Assembly (NCBI RefSeq): GCF_014873535.1
Contig: NZ_JADBEF010000001.1
Location: 2,294,001-2,358,000 of the forward strand
Direction of reading: 5' to 3'
DNA: 64,000 nt
Origin: Nonomuraea africana
GTDB taxonomy: Bacteria; Actinomycetota; Actinomycetes; Streptosporangiales; Streptosporangiaceae
Made by a program: the position numbers and the translations under genes. Positions 1 through 12,431 of the stretch are shown piece after piece. Below the pieces are notes generated by a model. It was not told the origin of the DNA, searched no databases, and saw only the letters and a program-made list of their open reading frames with translations. How positions within the stretch are numbered: the first letter of the stretch is position 1; each line of letters begins with the position of its first letter.

Positions 1-2
1 GG

Positions 3-5030
<5,028 letters not shown>

Positions 5031-5148
5031 CCTGGCGCTGAAGCCGGACGCCTGTGCCTTGTCGGGCGGGCGTCCGGCTGCTCGCGTTCCCGCGCAGGCA
5101 GCCGGTGAACGCGAATCACTCGCCGCACCTGGATGGGGGAGGCGCGAG

Positions 5149-5388
5149 CGCTACCACGTGGCGATCGCCGCGGCCGTCACGGGCACGTTCACCTGGACGG
5201 GCGCGGTGGGCGAGCTGGTGCTGTCGGGTGTGGTGGCGGTCGCGATCGGCGTGGCGGTGGGCTGGGCGGCCGACAAGCTGATGGGCTTCGTCGCCGACGC
5301 GACCCTGCAGATCGGGCTGTCGCTGCTGCCGTTCGTGAGCTACGCGCTGGCCGACGATCTGAGGGTTCAAGTTAGGAAGGTTTCCTAA
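5149..5388 (+). pseudogene. Na+/H+ antiporter (CPA1/NhaP type) internal fragment
   Basis: One frame encodes about 72 residues resembling an internal membrane part of CPA1 Na+/H+ antiporters: RYHVAIAAAVTGTF, a hydrophobic stretch with GVAVGWAADKL, then LSLLPFVSYALADDL, which in the family leads to a V-x-G-V-L motif. Similarity stops after the codons for DDLRV (about position 5367) and the frame ends at TAA 5386-5388. Neither the N-terminal helices nor the C-terminal half is present. I read it as a remnant trapped between the carboxylase and the phosphoesterase promoter. Family assignment is from memory of conserved segments, without an alignment. Confidence 0.6.
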
Positions 5389-5389
5389 C
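5371..5389. promoter_or_regulatory. Perfect palindrome upstream of the phosphoesterase promoter
   Basis: GTTAGGAA-GGT-TTCCTAAC is an exact 8+8 inverted repeat with a 3-base centre. It ends four bases before a TTGACA -35 hexamer, so it is placed to act as an operator for the gene at 5529. I cannot name the binding protein. Confidence 0.65.
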
Positions 5390-5393
5390 TTCC

Positions 5394-5423
5394 TTGACAG
5401 TCGCCCGAACCGCTTGCCAGGAT
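5394..5423 (+). promoter_or_regulatory. Promoter of the metallophosphoesterase operon
   Basis: TTGACA at 5394-5399 and CAGGAT at 5418-5423 are separated by 18 bases and fit a housekeeping actinobacterial promoter. The transcript would have a leader of about 100 bases before the ATG at 5529. Confidence 0.55.
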
Positions 5424-5528
5424 GCCGATTAAGCGGCTTGGCGCGGCGTCGGCGACGACGTGACGCGCTCAGTGATCTCTGCCCCGGCCGTGCGTCGTGT
5501 GTAGTTCCCCTATGCCTTGGAGCTCTCG

Positions 5529-7232
5529 ATGCCGCGTGTGCTGCTGTTATCCCTCCTCCTCGTGGCTGGGCTGCTCGTCGGCCCCGCCACCTCCTCCACC
5601 GCCTCCTCCTCCGCGTCCGCCACTGCCGCCGAATCCCTGCTCTCGCAGGGCCGACCGGCGACCGCCTCCTCCGTCGAGGACGCCACCCTGGGCGCCGCGA
5701 ACGCCTTCGACGGCGACCTCACCGCCACCCGATGGGCCTCGGCCGAGGGCCATGACCCCGAATGGCTCCAGGTGGACCTCGGCGCCGTCACCCCGCTCAC
5801 CCGGATCAAGCTGACCTGGGAGGCCGCGTACGGCAGGGCCTACCAGATCCAGGCCTCCAGTGACGGCGCCGCCTGGACCACCCTCTACTCCACCTCCAGC
5901 GGCGACGGCGGCACCGACGATCTGACCGTGTCGGGCTCGGGCCGCTACGTCCGCGTGTACGGCACCGCCCGCGGCACCTCCTACGGCTACTCCCTGTACG
6001 AGATGCAGGTCTACGGCGAGGGCGGGGGCGGCAACCCCGGCGGCCCCGACTACCAGGCCGAGGACGCCACGCTCTCCCAGGCGAGCGTCGCGAGCAACCA
6101 CGCCGGGTTCACCGGCAGCGGCTTCGTCGACTACGTCAACACCGTGGGCGGCTACGTCGAGTGGACGGTCACCGCCGCCACCGCGGGCGCCCACACCCTG
6201 ACCTTCCGCTACGCCAACGGCACCACGGCCAACCGGCCGCTGGCCGTCGCGGTGAACGGCGCCGCCGCCGTCAGCCGCGACTTCCCCGGCACCGGCGCCT
6301 GGAGCACCTGGGCGGACGTCTCGCTCACGGCGACGCTGAACGCCGGCGCCAACACCGTGCGGGCCACCGCCACGGCCGCGAGCGGCGGCCCCAACCTGGA
6401 CCGGCTCACGGTCGGCCCCGCCTCGGGCGGCGGCTCGTTCGTGGTGGCGGCGGCCGGCGACATCGCCGAGCAGTGCACCGCGAGCTCCAGCTCGTGCATG
6501 CATCCCAAGACCGCCAACCTGGTCAAGACGATGAACCCCGAGTTCGTCATCACGATGGGCGACAACCAGTACGACGACGCCAGGCTGCAGGACTTCACCG
6601 CCTACTACGACAAGACGTGGGGCGCGTTCAAGAGCAAGACCCGTCCGGTGCCCGGCAACCACGAGACCTACGACCCCGCGGGCTCGCTGGCCGGCTACAA
6701 GTCGTACTTCGGGTCGATCGCCTACCCCAACGGCAAGAGCTACTACAGCTACGACCACGGCAACTGGCACTTCGTCGCCCTCGACTCCAACGCCTTCGAC
6801 CAGAGCGCGCAGATCACCTGGCTCAAGGCGGACCTGGCCGCGAACACCAAGCGCTGCGTGGCCGCCTACTGGCACCACCCGCTGTTCAGCTCGGGCGAGC
6901 ACGGCAACGACCCCGTCAGCAGGCCGGTCTGGCAGATCCTCTACGACAAGCGGGCCGACCTCGTGCTCAACGGCCACGACCACCACTACGAGCGCTTCGG
7001 GCCGCAGAACCCGAGCGCCCAGGCCGACCCGAACGGCATCGTCGAGATCCTCGGCGGCATGGGCGGCGCGCCGCCGTACAACATCGAGAACGTGCAGCCC
7101 AACAGCCAGAAGCGGCTGTCGGGGACCTTCGGCGTGGTGAAGCTCAGCCTCGGCGAGAGCACCTTCTCCTGGCAGCTGGTCGGCGTCGACGGCGCGGTCA
7201 AGGACACCAGCCCGACCTACACCTGCCACTGA
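5529..7232 (+). CDS. Secreted metallophosphoesterase with discoidin-like and CBM6/35-like domains
   Basis: A 567-residue exported protein. An N-terminal signal peptide (PRVLLLSLLLVAGLL) is followed by an F5/8 type C (discoidin) domain at about 37-165, a CBM6/CBM35-like carbohydrate-binding domain at about 175-300, and a calcineurin-like phosphoesterase domain from about 304 to the end. Metal-site motifs are visible: AAGDI, MGDNQYDD (~344), GNHE (~376), YWHH (~452) and GHDHHYER (~482). It probably hydrolyses phosphoesters outside the cell while bound to glycans. ATG 5529 is chosen over TTG 5517 because GGAG at 5519-5522 lies six bases before it. A TTGACA promoter with a palindrome precedes it, and the MFS gene starts three bases after its stop. 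Confidence 0.88.
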   Translation: MPRVLLLSLLLVAGLLVGPATSSTASSSASATAAESLLSQGRPATASSVEDATLGAANAFDGDLTATRWASAEGHDPEWLQVDLGAVTPLTRIKLTWEAAYGRAYQIQASSDGAAWTTLYSTSSGDGGTDDLTVSGSGRYVRVYGTARGTSYGYSLYEMQVYGEGGGGNPGGPDYQAEDATLSQASVASNHAGFTGSGFVDYVNTVGGYVEWTVTAATAGAHTLTFRYANGTTANRPLAVAVNGAAAVSRDFPGTGAWSTWADVSLTATLNAGANTVRATATAASGGPNLDRLTVGPASGGGSFVVAAAGDIAEQCTASSSSCMHPKTANLVKTMNPEFVITMGDNQYDDARLQDFTAYYDKTWGAFKSKTRPVPGNHETYDPAGSLAGYKSYFGSIAYPNGKSYYSYDHGNWHFVALDSNAFDQSAQITWLKADLAANTKRCVAAYWHHPLFSSGEHGNDPVSRPVWQILYDKRADLVLNGHDHHYERFGPQNPSAQADPNGIVEILGGMGGAPPYNIENVQPNSQKRLSGTFGVVKLSLGESTFSWQLVGVDGAVKDTSPTYTCH

Positions 7233-7235
7233 TCG

Positions 7236-8417
7236 ATGTACATCGCAGGATTCCGTTATCGCGGGCTGACCATGGCCGTGCCGGCGAACGTGCTGGCGCT
7301 GGGCATGGTCAGCCTGGTGACCGACGTCTCCTCCGAGATGGTGACCGCGGTCCTGCCGTACTACGCGGTCCTCGTGCTGGGGCTGAGCCCGCTGGCCTAC
7401 GGGCTGCTGGACGGGCTCTACTTCGGGGTGACCGCGGTGGTACGGCTGGCCGCCGGGCACGCCGCCGACCGGTGGCAGCGCCGCAAGCTGGTCGCGGGGC
7501 TCGGCTACGCGCTGTCGGCGGTGTGCAAGCTCGGCCTGATGGCGGCGGGCGGCTCGGTGGGGCTGCTCGGCGCCGTCGTGGCCGCCGACCGGACCGGGAA
7601 GGGCCTGCGCACCGCGCCCCGCGACGCGCTGATCTCGCTCAGCGCCGCGCCCGAGACGCAGGGCCAGGCCTTCGGCGTCCACCGGGCGATGGACACCGTC
7701 GGCGCCTTCCTCGGTCCGCTGGCCGCCTTCGCGGTGCTCGGCGCGACGGGCGCCTACGACGTGGTGTTCGTGGTCAGCTTCGCGATCGCCGTCTTCGGCG
7801 TCGTGCTGCTGGTGCTCTACGTCAGGGAGCAGCCGTCCGCCGTGACGCCGGTGCCGCGGGTGCGGCCGAGGGTCGGCCTGGCGCTCCTGCGCGAGCCGCG
7901 CTTCCGCCGGATCTGCCTGCTGGCCGCCGCGCTCGGGCTGGTGACGGTCAGCGACCCGTTCGTCTACCTGCTCCTGCAGAAGGGCACCGGCATCGCGCCC
8001 GAGCACTTCCCGCTGCTGCCGCTCGGCACGGCCGCCGTCTACCTGCTGCTGGCCGTGCCCGTAGGGCGGCTGGCCGACAGGTGGGGGCGCATCCCCGTCT
8101 TCATGCTCGGCCACCTCGCGCTGGTCGGCGTCTACGCGCTGCTCGGCGGCGGCGCGCCGTACTGGCTGGTCCTGGCGATGTTCGGGCTCTTCTACGCGGC
8201 CACCGACGGCGTCCTGATGGCCGCCGCGGGCCCGCTGCTCCCCGCCCACCTGCGCACCAGCGGGCTGGCGCTGCTGCAGACGGGACAGGCCGTCGCCCGC
8301 ATGCTCTCCTCGATCATGTACGGCGCCGCGTGGACGTTCTTCGGGCCCGTTCCCGGGCTGGTCGTGATGGGCGCGGGCATCGTGGCCTGCCTGGGGTTCT
8401 GGAAGGTGGTCCGATGA
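7236..8417 (+). CDS. MFS transporter
   Basis: A 393-residue membrane protein with about twelve hydrophobic segments and the family loop DRTGKGLRTAPRDALIS, in a subgroup of major facilitator permeases of unknown substrate. A second conserved loop, GRLADRWGRIP, lies in the C-terminal half. It starts three bases after the phosphoesterase stop codon with no clear Shine-Dalgarno, consistent with translational coupling, and its stop overlaps the next start (ATGA). The operon context suggests export or uptake related to the secreted phosphoesterase, but the substrate cannot be predicted. Confidence 0.85.
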   Translation: MYIAGFRYRGLTMAVPANVLALGMVSLVTDVSSEMVTAVLPYYAVLVLGLSPLAYGLLDGLYFGVTAVVRLAAGHAADRWQRRKLVAGLGYALSAVCKLGLMAAGGSVGLLGAVVAADRTGKGLRTAPRDALISLSAAPETQGQAFGVHRAMDTVGAFLGPLAAFAVLGATGAYDVVFVVSFAIAVFGVVLLVLYVREQPSAVTPVPRVRPRVGLALLREPRFRRICLLAAALGLVTVSDPFVYLLLQKGTGIAPEHFPLLPLGTAAVYLLLAVPVGRLADRWGRIPVFMLGHLALVGVYALLGGGAPYWLVLAMFGLFYAATDGVLMAAAGPLLPAHLRTSGLALLQTGQAVARMLSSIMYGAAWTFFGPVPGLVVMGAGIVACLGFWKVVR

Positions 8418-9307
8418 GGAAGGCGCTGATCCTCGCCGTGACGCTGCTCGTGCTCGGCGGCGGCGCGCTGTTCTACGCGGTGCGCGCCGCCAGGGTCGCC
8501 CCCGCGCAGGAGGCGGCCTTCGACCTCGCCAAGCCCGGTCAGATCGTGGTGCGCGACCACGCGAGCGGCCTCGTGCGCGGCAGCCGTACCAGGTGCGAAC
8601 GGTTCGCCACCGCCTCGGGGACGGGGGTCTGCCTGGTCACCGAGGTCGCCAAGACCTACGCCGTCGTGGTGGACAGGACCATGAAGGAGATCAGGCGGCT
8701 GCACATCGCGGGGATCCCGAGCCGCGCCAGGGTGTCGCCCTCCGGGCGGATGATCTCCTGGACGGTCTTCGTCACAGGTGACTCCTACAACAAGGGCGGC
8801 TTCTCCACCTGGACCGGGATCCTCGACAACCGCACCGGCTACGCGATCACCAACATGGAGGAGATCCCGCTGACCAAGGACGGCCGCCGCTACTTCTCCG
8901 CCGACGTCAACTACTGGGGCGTCACCTTCGCCCGCGACGACAACCGCTTCTACGCCACCGTCTCCACCCGCGGCAGGACCTACCTCGTGGAGGGCGACTA
9001 CGGCAGGTGGCAGGCGCGCGTGCTGCGAGAGAACGCCGAGTGCCCCTCGCTGTCGCCGGACGGCAGGCGCCTGGTGTTCAAGAAGCTCATGCCGGGAGGC
9101 GCCTGGCGGCTGCACGGCCTCGACCTGGCGACGATGGAGGAGACGCCGCTGGCCGAGCGCGCCGCCATCGACGACCAGGCCGCCTGGCTCGACGACCGCA
9201 CCGTCATGTACGCCAAGGGACCCGATGTGTGGGCCGTGCCCGCCGACGGCACCGGCTCCCCCCGCCTGCTGGTCGCCAACGCCTCCTCGCCCTCCGCCGT
9301 CCGCTGA
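8414..9307 (+). CDS. Membrane-anchored beta-propeller (TolB-like) protein
   Basis: A 297-residue protein with one N-terminal membrane anchor or signal (residues about 4-25), then blade-like repeats of the WD40/TolB type: RVSPSGRMISWTVF, LSPDGRRLVFKKL and the closing VWAVPADGTGSPRLL. It overlaps the MFS gene by four bases (ATGA) and is the third gene of the operon. Propellers of this kind usually serve as extracytoplasmic interaction platforms; no catalytic residues were recognised. The last 15 bases, including the stop codon, are duplicated just downstream. Confidence 0.75.
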   Translation: MRKALILAVTLLVLGGGALFYAVRAARVAPAQEAAFDLAKPGQIVVRDHASGLVRGSRTRCERFATASGTGVCLVTEVAKTYAVVVDRTMKEIRRLHIAGIPSRARVSPSGRMISWTVFVTGDSYNKGGFSTWTGILDNRTGYAITNMEEIPLTKDGRRYFSADVNYWGVTFARDDNRFYATVSTRGRTYLVEGDYGRWQARVLRENAECPSLSPDGRRLVFKKLMPGGAWRLHGLDLATMEETPLAERAAIDDQAAWLDDRTVMYAKGPDVWAVPADGTGSPRLLVANASSPSAVR

Positions 9308-9326
9308 GCCGTCCGCCGTCCGCTGA
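9293..9326. repeat. 15-bp direct duplication at a gene 3' end
   Basis: TCCGCCGTCCGCTGA occurs at 9293-9307 (the last codons and stop of the propeller gene) and again at 9312-9326, a 19-base period. The second copy lies outside the gene. Confidence 0.8.
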
Positions 9327-9459
9327 TCGGAGTACATTCGCGGCATGCGCTCAGTGCTCGTGCTCCTGGCGGTCGCGATGGTTGCGGAGTGGCCGAGTCC
9401 GCGCTGCTGGGCAGGCTCGACGCGTGGCTCGGCGGCTGAGGCCGAGGCTGAAGAGGAGG

Positions 9460-10209
9460 CTAGGCCACCAGTCCGCTCAGGACTTTCTGGTAGTTGGCGA
9501 TCCGGTCCTCGCGGGTGTCCAGGCAGCAGCTGGCGCAGAGGGTCTTCTCGGCCGAGGTGTAGTAGAGGCAGCAGGTGTCGCGCAGATAGAACAGGCCCTC
9601 GCGCCCGCCCTCACGCAGCCGCACCATCCTGCCGAGCCGGTCGAGCCCGCCGCCCGCCGCCGCCATGAACCGGTGGTAGGCCGCCTCCAGCAGGTCGGCG
9701 TCGCCGCCGCGCAGGCTGGCCGAGCAGAACGCCGCCGCGCAGCCGTACGCGATGCCGCCGTGGAGCTGCCGCACCCCCGCTCTGGTGCGCGTGTGCAGGG
9801 CGTCCGCCAGCGGCAGCAGGTGCTCGTCGAGCACCCAGGAGACCAGCGTCTCGACCGGGCCCTCGACCACGGACGGCTCCCGCAGGCCCACCGCCTCGAA
9901 CCCGTGGTGCTCCGACAGGCGGAGGGCGACGTTCGAGGGGCGCACGTCCACCAGCACGCCCTCCAGCGCCCAGGCCAGCAGCGCGGCCGTGGTGACGCGG
10001 CTCGCGTAGACCGCGATGACGGTCAGCGCGGTGGCGTGCTCGGAGACCTGGCCGCTGGCGTGCCGCTCCGCCTCCAGGACGCGGGCCAGCTCGGGCGAGC
10101 CGGGGTCGAGCAGGCGCGAGCAGGCGATCCAGTCGTCGTCGGGAACCAGGGCGCGTTCGAGTCGGTAACGCTCGCCGTAGGCGTCGAGCCTGGCGAACAC
10201 ATCGTGCAT
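9460..10209 (-). CDS. FhuF-like (2Fe-2S) ferric iron reductase-type protein
   Basis: A 249-residue cytosolic protein with the C-terminal cysteine signature of FhuF-type ferric-siderophore reductases: Cys213-Cys214-x10-Cys225-x2-Cys228, in CCLYYTSAEKTLCASC. The family uses this atypical [2Fe-2S] cluster to reduce ferric siderophores and release iron. A good Shine-Dalgarno (GGAGG read from 10220 to 10216) precedes ATG 10209. It is downstream of blaI and the M56 gene on the same strand; a palindrome with BlaI-type half-sites lies 25-43 bases upstream of its start, so it may belong to the BlaI regulon. Additional clustered Cys residues (SCCLD) adjoin the motif. Confidence 0.75.
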   Translation of the reverse strand: MHDVFARLDAYGERYRLERALVPDDDWIACSRLLDPGSPELARVLEAERHASGQVSEHATALTVIAVYASRVTTAALLAWALEGVLVDVRPSNVALRLSEHHGFEAVGLREPSVVEGPVETLVSWVLDEHLLPLADALHTRTRAGVRQLHGGIAYGCAAAFCSASLRGGDADLLEAAYHRFMAAAGGGLDRLGRMVRLREGGREGLFYLRDTCCLYYTSAEKTLCASCCLDTREDRIANYQKVLSGLVA

Positions 10210-10233
10210 GGGAATCCTCCGTCGAGACCAGAG

Positions 10234-10252
10234 CTACGACGAGGAATCGTAG
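10234..10252. promoter_or_regulatory. Inverted repeat with BlaI-type half-sites before the FhuF-like gene
   Basis: CTACGA-N7-TCGTAG is a perfect 6+6 inverted repeat lying in the 44-base gap between the M56 stop and the FhuF-like start. The same TCGTAG half-site occurs before blaI at 11580-11591. Regulation by BlaI is inference. Confidence 0.5.
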
Positions 10253-10253
10253 T

Positions 10254-11195
10254 TCATCGCCCCATGAGCGCGTGGCAGTGGTGAGCGACGAACGCGCTCA
10301 CCGCGGGCGCCGCGGCCACCACGGCGGGCCCGCCCAGCAACAGGGCCACGGCGGCCAGGCCCGCCACCCGCTCGCCTCTGGCCAGCGGCGCCGCGGGGCT
10401 CAGCATGCGGCGCACCCTGGTCAGCGCGCTCTGTCCGCCCGCGCCCATCACGAACGCGGGCACCCGTCCGGTGGCCAGGCCCACCAGCGCGGCGGCGATC
10501 TGGGCGCGCGGGTGGCGGCTGGCGGCCACGTCGTCGGCGCGCAGCTCGACCAGGCGCGCCACCTCCCGCCGCGCCGAGGCGAACAGCGGTACGAAGGGGA
10601 AGGCGCGGGCGAACGCCTCGCCGGCCGCCAGCACCAGATGGTGCCTGCCGCGGACGTGCGCCCGCTCGTGCGCCAGCACCGCGGCCACCTGCGGCCCGCT
10701 CAGCGAGCGGAGCGCCGCGGTGGTGATCACGGTCTTGGCGCCGCGCCCGGGCAGGCAGTAGACCAGCGGCTCGGCGTAGTCGACGACGACGGCGCCGAGC
10801 GCCCGGTCGGGACGGCCCAGCAACGCCAGCATCGCGGCATGCCGGCCGCGCTCCCGCTTGGCCCGCATCAGCACCGCCGCCAGGCAGGCCGCCAGCCGTA
10901 CCGCCACGAGCCCGCAGACGCCGAGCGCCGCCCACGCGCCGGCGCCCGGGCCCTCGGTCAGGATCATGGTGCAGATCTCCAGCAGGTCGGCCAGACCGTG
11001 CCCGATGGCGTCGGCCGGCACGGCCGCGGTCAGCACCGCCAGCGACGCGGAACCCGCGACCGAGACGCAGGCCGCCAGCCACATGGCGATCGCCAGCCGC
11101 GGCGCCCGCTCGGCCCAGCGCGCCGCCGACAGCGGCCTGGCCAGCACCAGGGCGGCGACGACGGCGTAGCCGGCCAGGAGGGCGGCGTCGGTCAT
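10254..11195 (-). CDS. M56 family (BlaR1-like) membrane metallopeptidase
   Basis: A 313-residue protein with several membrane segments (about 5-20, 34-58, 85-110 and one near the C terminus) around a zinc protease core: HERAH at residues 176-180 and the downstream ELRADD that supplies the third ligand. It lacks the large extracellular penicillin-binding domain of true BlaR1, as usual for actinobacterial M56 proteins. The start overlaps the end of blaI by four bases (ATGA), the classic repressor/protease pair in which the membrane protease inactivates the repressor on an unknown signal. Confidence 0.88.
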   Translation of the reverse strand: MTDAALLAGYAVVAALVLARPLSAARWAERAPRLAIAMWLAACVSVAGSASLAVLTAAVPADAIGHGLADLLEICTMILTEGPGAGAWAALGVCGLVAVRLAACLAAVLMRAKRERGRHAAMLALLGRPDRALGAVVVDYAEPLVYCLPGRGAKTVITTAALRSLSGPQVAAVLAHERAHVRGRHHLVLAAGEAFARAFPFVPLFASARREVARLVELRADDVAASRHPRAQIAAALVGLATGRVPAFVMGAGGQSALTRVRRMLSPAAPLARGERVAGLAAVALLLGGPAVVAAAPAVSAFVAHHCHALMGR

Positions 11196-11566
11196 GCCTG
11201 ACGGCCCTTCGGCGGGTAGACGCGCAGCGCCGACTCGAGGGCGGCGGCCTCCTCGGGGGTCAGCCGCTCGAGGAAGTGGACGAGCGTGGCCGCCTGGTTG
11301 CCGCCGCTGGCGAGGGTCTCGCGCATGAGGCCCGCGGTGTAGGCCTCCTTGCTGCTGACGGTCTCGTAGACGTACGCCTTGCCGACGGGGTGGCGGCGCA
11401 GCAGGCCCTTCTTGTGGAGCTTGTCCATCACGGTCATGACCGTGGTGTAGGCGATCTCGCGCTCGCGCCTCAGGTCTTCGAGCACGTCACGCACGGAGGC
11501 GGGGCGGCGGTACGACCACATCCTGTCCATGATCGTGGATTCGAGATCACCCAGTGCGCGCACCAT
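11192..11566 (-). CDS. blaI: BlaI/MecI/CopY family repressor
   Basis: A 124-residue winged-helix repressor. LGDLESTIMDRMW opens the DNA-binding domain, followed by TTVMTVMDKLHKKGLL as recognition helix and wing, and a C-terminal dimerisation helix ending in LTPEEAAALESAL. A perfect TAGCAT -10 lies six bases before the ATG, so translation is probably leaderless, and a 12-bp near-palindrome (11580-11591) covers the core promoter, consistent with autorepression. Co-transcribed with the M56 protease. Confidence 0.9.
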   Translation of the reverse strand: MVRALGDLESTIMDRMWSYRRPASVRDVLEDLRREREIAYTTVMTVMDKLHKKGLLRRHPVGKAYVYETVSSKEAYTAGLMRETLASGGNQAATLVHFLERLTPEEAAALESALRVYPPKGRQA

Positions 11567-11572
11567 GGGCTC

Positions 11573-11591
11573 ATGCTACCTGCGATCGTAG
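11573..11591 (-). promoter_or_regulatory. blaI promoter with overlapping operator
   Basis: Read on the minus strand: the near-palindrome CTACGATCGCAG (11591-11580, one mismatch pair), then TAGCAT (11578-11573) as the -10, six bases from the blaI ATG. The half-site CTACGA recurs at 10234-10252. Confidence 0.5.
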
Positions 11592-11626
11592 GAGAATCGA
11601 GGGCTGAAGGCGGGCCGGGCCCGGGG

Positions 11627-12316
11627 TTAGGTGAGCCGGGCCAGGCGGTTGCGGACCCCCTCGAAGTGGGCGTGGACGGCCGCGACCGCCGCGGCCCTGT
11701 CGCGCGCCGCGACCGCGGTGTAGATGTCGCGGTGGCGCCTGGCCAGATCGGCGGGCGACTCGTCCGGCGTGCCCAGATGGTCGCGGAGCTGGTGGTAGAC
11801 CTCCCAGAACGCGCCGAGGAGCTGGCCGACCAGCGGGTTGCCGAGCGGCCGGTAGAGCACGTCGTGGAAGAGCCGGTCGGTCTCAGGGGAGATGACGCCC
11901 ACCTCCGCCTCGGCGCTCATCCGCGCCATCACCTCGGCCACCGGCGAGAGGTCGGCCGCGTCACCCAGGTCGATGAGGCGCTCGACCAGCCCGGCCTCGA
12001 GCACCTCGCGGATCTCGACGAGGTGACCGAGCTGGCGCGGACCGTCGTCGTGCATCCTGATGCGGCTGTGGAAGGCGAGCTCGTCGACCAGCCCGTTGAG
12101 CGACATGCGGCCGACGAACATGCCGAAGCCGTGGCGGATGTCGACGATGCCGACCGCCTGCAGCGCCTTGAGCGCCTCTCGCACGGAGTTGCGGCTGGCG
12201 CCCAGCTCCTCCATGAGCTCCGTCTCGGTGGGCAGCGGATCGCCCGCCGCGAGCCTGCGGCTCACGATGAGCTCCTTGACGGCCTGCTGGACCTCGACCG
12301 CGCGGCTCAGTCTCAC
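11627..12316 (-). CDS. GntR family (FadR/FCD) regulator of the adjacent ABC operon
   Basis: A 229-residue regulator with an N-terminal winged helix-turn-helix (TETELMEELGASRNSVREALKAL, about 28-52) and a C-terminal all-helical FCD effector domain (about 85-220; candidate metal or ligand residues in FHDVLY and RRHRDIY). It is divergent from the peptide-type ABC operon at 12432, with a perfect palindrome with GT-N3-AC core in the shared gap, so it most likely represses that operon. The effector is probably the transported compound or a catabolite. Confidence 0.85.
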   Translation of the reverse strand: MRLSRAVEVQQAVKELIVSRRLAAGDPLPTETELMEELGASRNSVREALKALQAVGIVDIRHGFGMFVGRMSLNGLVDELAFHSRIRMHDDGPRQLGHLVEIREVLEAGLVERLIDLGDAADLSPVAEVMARMSAEAEVGVISPETDRLFHDVLYRPLGNPLVGQLLGAFWEVYHQLRDHLGTPDESPADLARRHRDIYTAVAARDRAAAVAAVHAHFEGVRNRLARLT

Positions 12317-12351
12317 GCGTGCATCCTAGGAAACATTGCCGAAACCTTCTC

Positions 12352-12381
12352 TTGACCGGAACCTTCATGGAGCCTAACCTC
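12352..12381 (+). promoter_or_regulatory. Promoter of ABC operon 1
   Basis: TTGACC at 12352-12357 and TAACCT at 12376-12381 are 18 bases apart. The sequence TTGACCGGAA also opens the promoter of the second ABC operon at 21705. Confidence 0.5.
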
Positions 12382-12398
12382 CACTTTACCTTATTGGT

Positions 12399-12417
12399 AG
12401 GACGTCCCACGTCCTAG
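12399..12417. promoter_or_regulatory. GntR (FadR-type) operator of ABC operon 1
   Basis: TAGGACGT-CCC-ACGTCCTA is a perfect inverted repeat. Its centre, GT-N3-AC, is the conserved core of FadR-subfamily operators (known family rule TNGTNNNACNA). It lies downstream of the predicted start of transcription and 14 bases before the ATG of the binding-protein gene, where a repressor would block elongation. Confidence 0.7.
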
Positions 12418-12431
12418 GAGAGGAGACGCCC

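Noticed and set aside
5547-8249. Long minus-strand reading frame of 900 codons opposite the phosphoesterase and MFS genes
   Set aside because: Arg/Gly/His-rich translation without any family motif; a GC-rich antisense shadow of two well-supported genes.
9345-9460. Small plus-strand gene with a signal-like start (MRSVLVLLAVAMVAEW)
   Set aside because: The hydrophobic start breaks off after 14 residues, there is no Shine-Dalgarno, and the frame runs into the oppositely oriented FhuF-like gene.
9375-9465. tRNA-like stretch (GCGGAGTGGCCGAGTCCGCG)
   Set aside because: It resembles a D-arm, but no acceptor pairing, anticodon arm or T-loop could be found.
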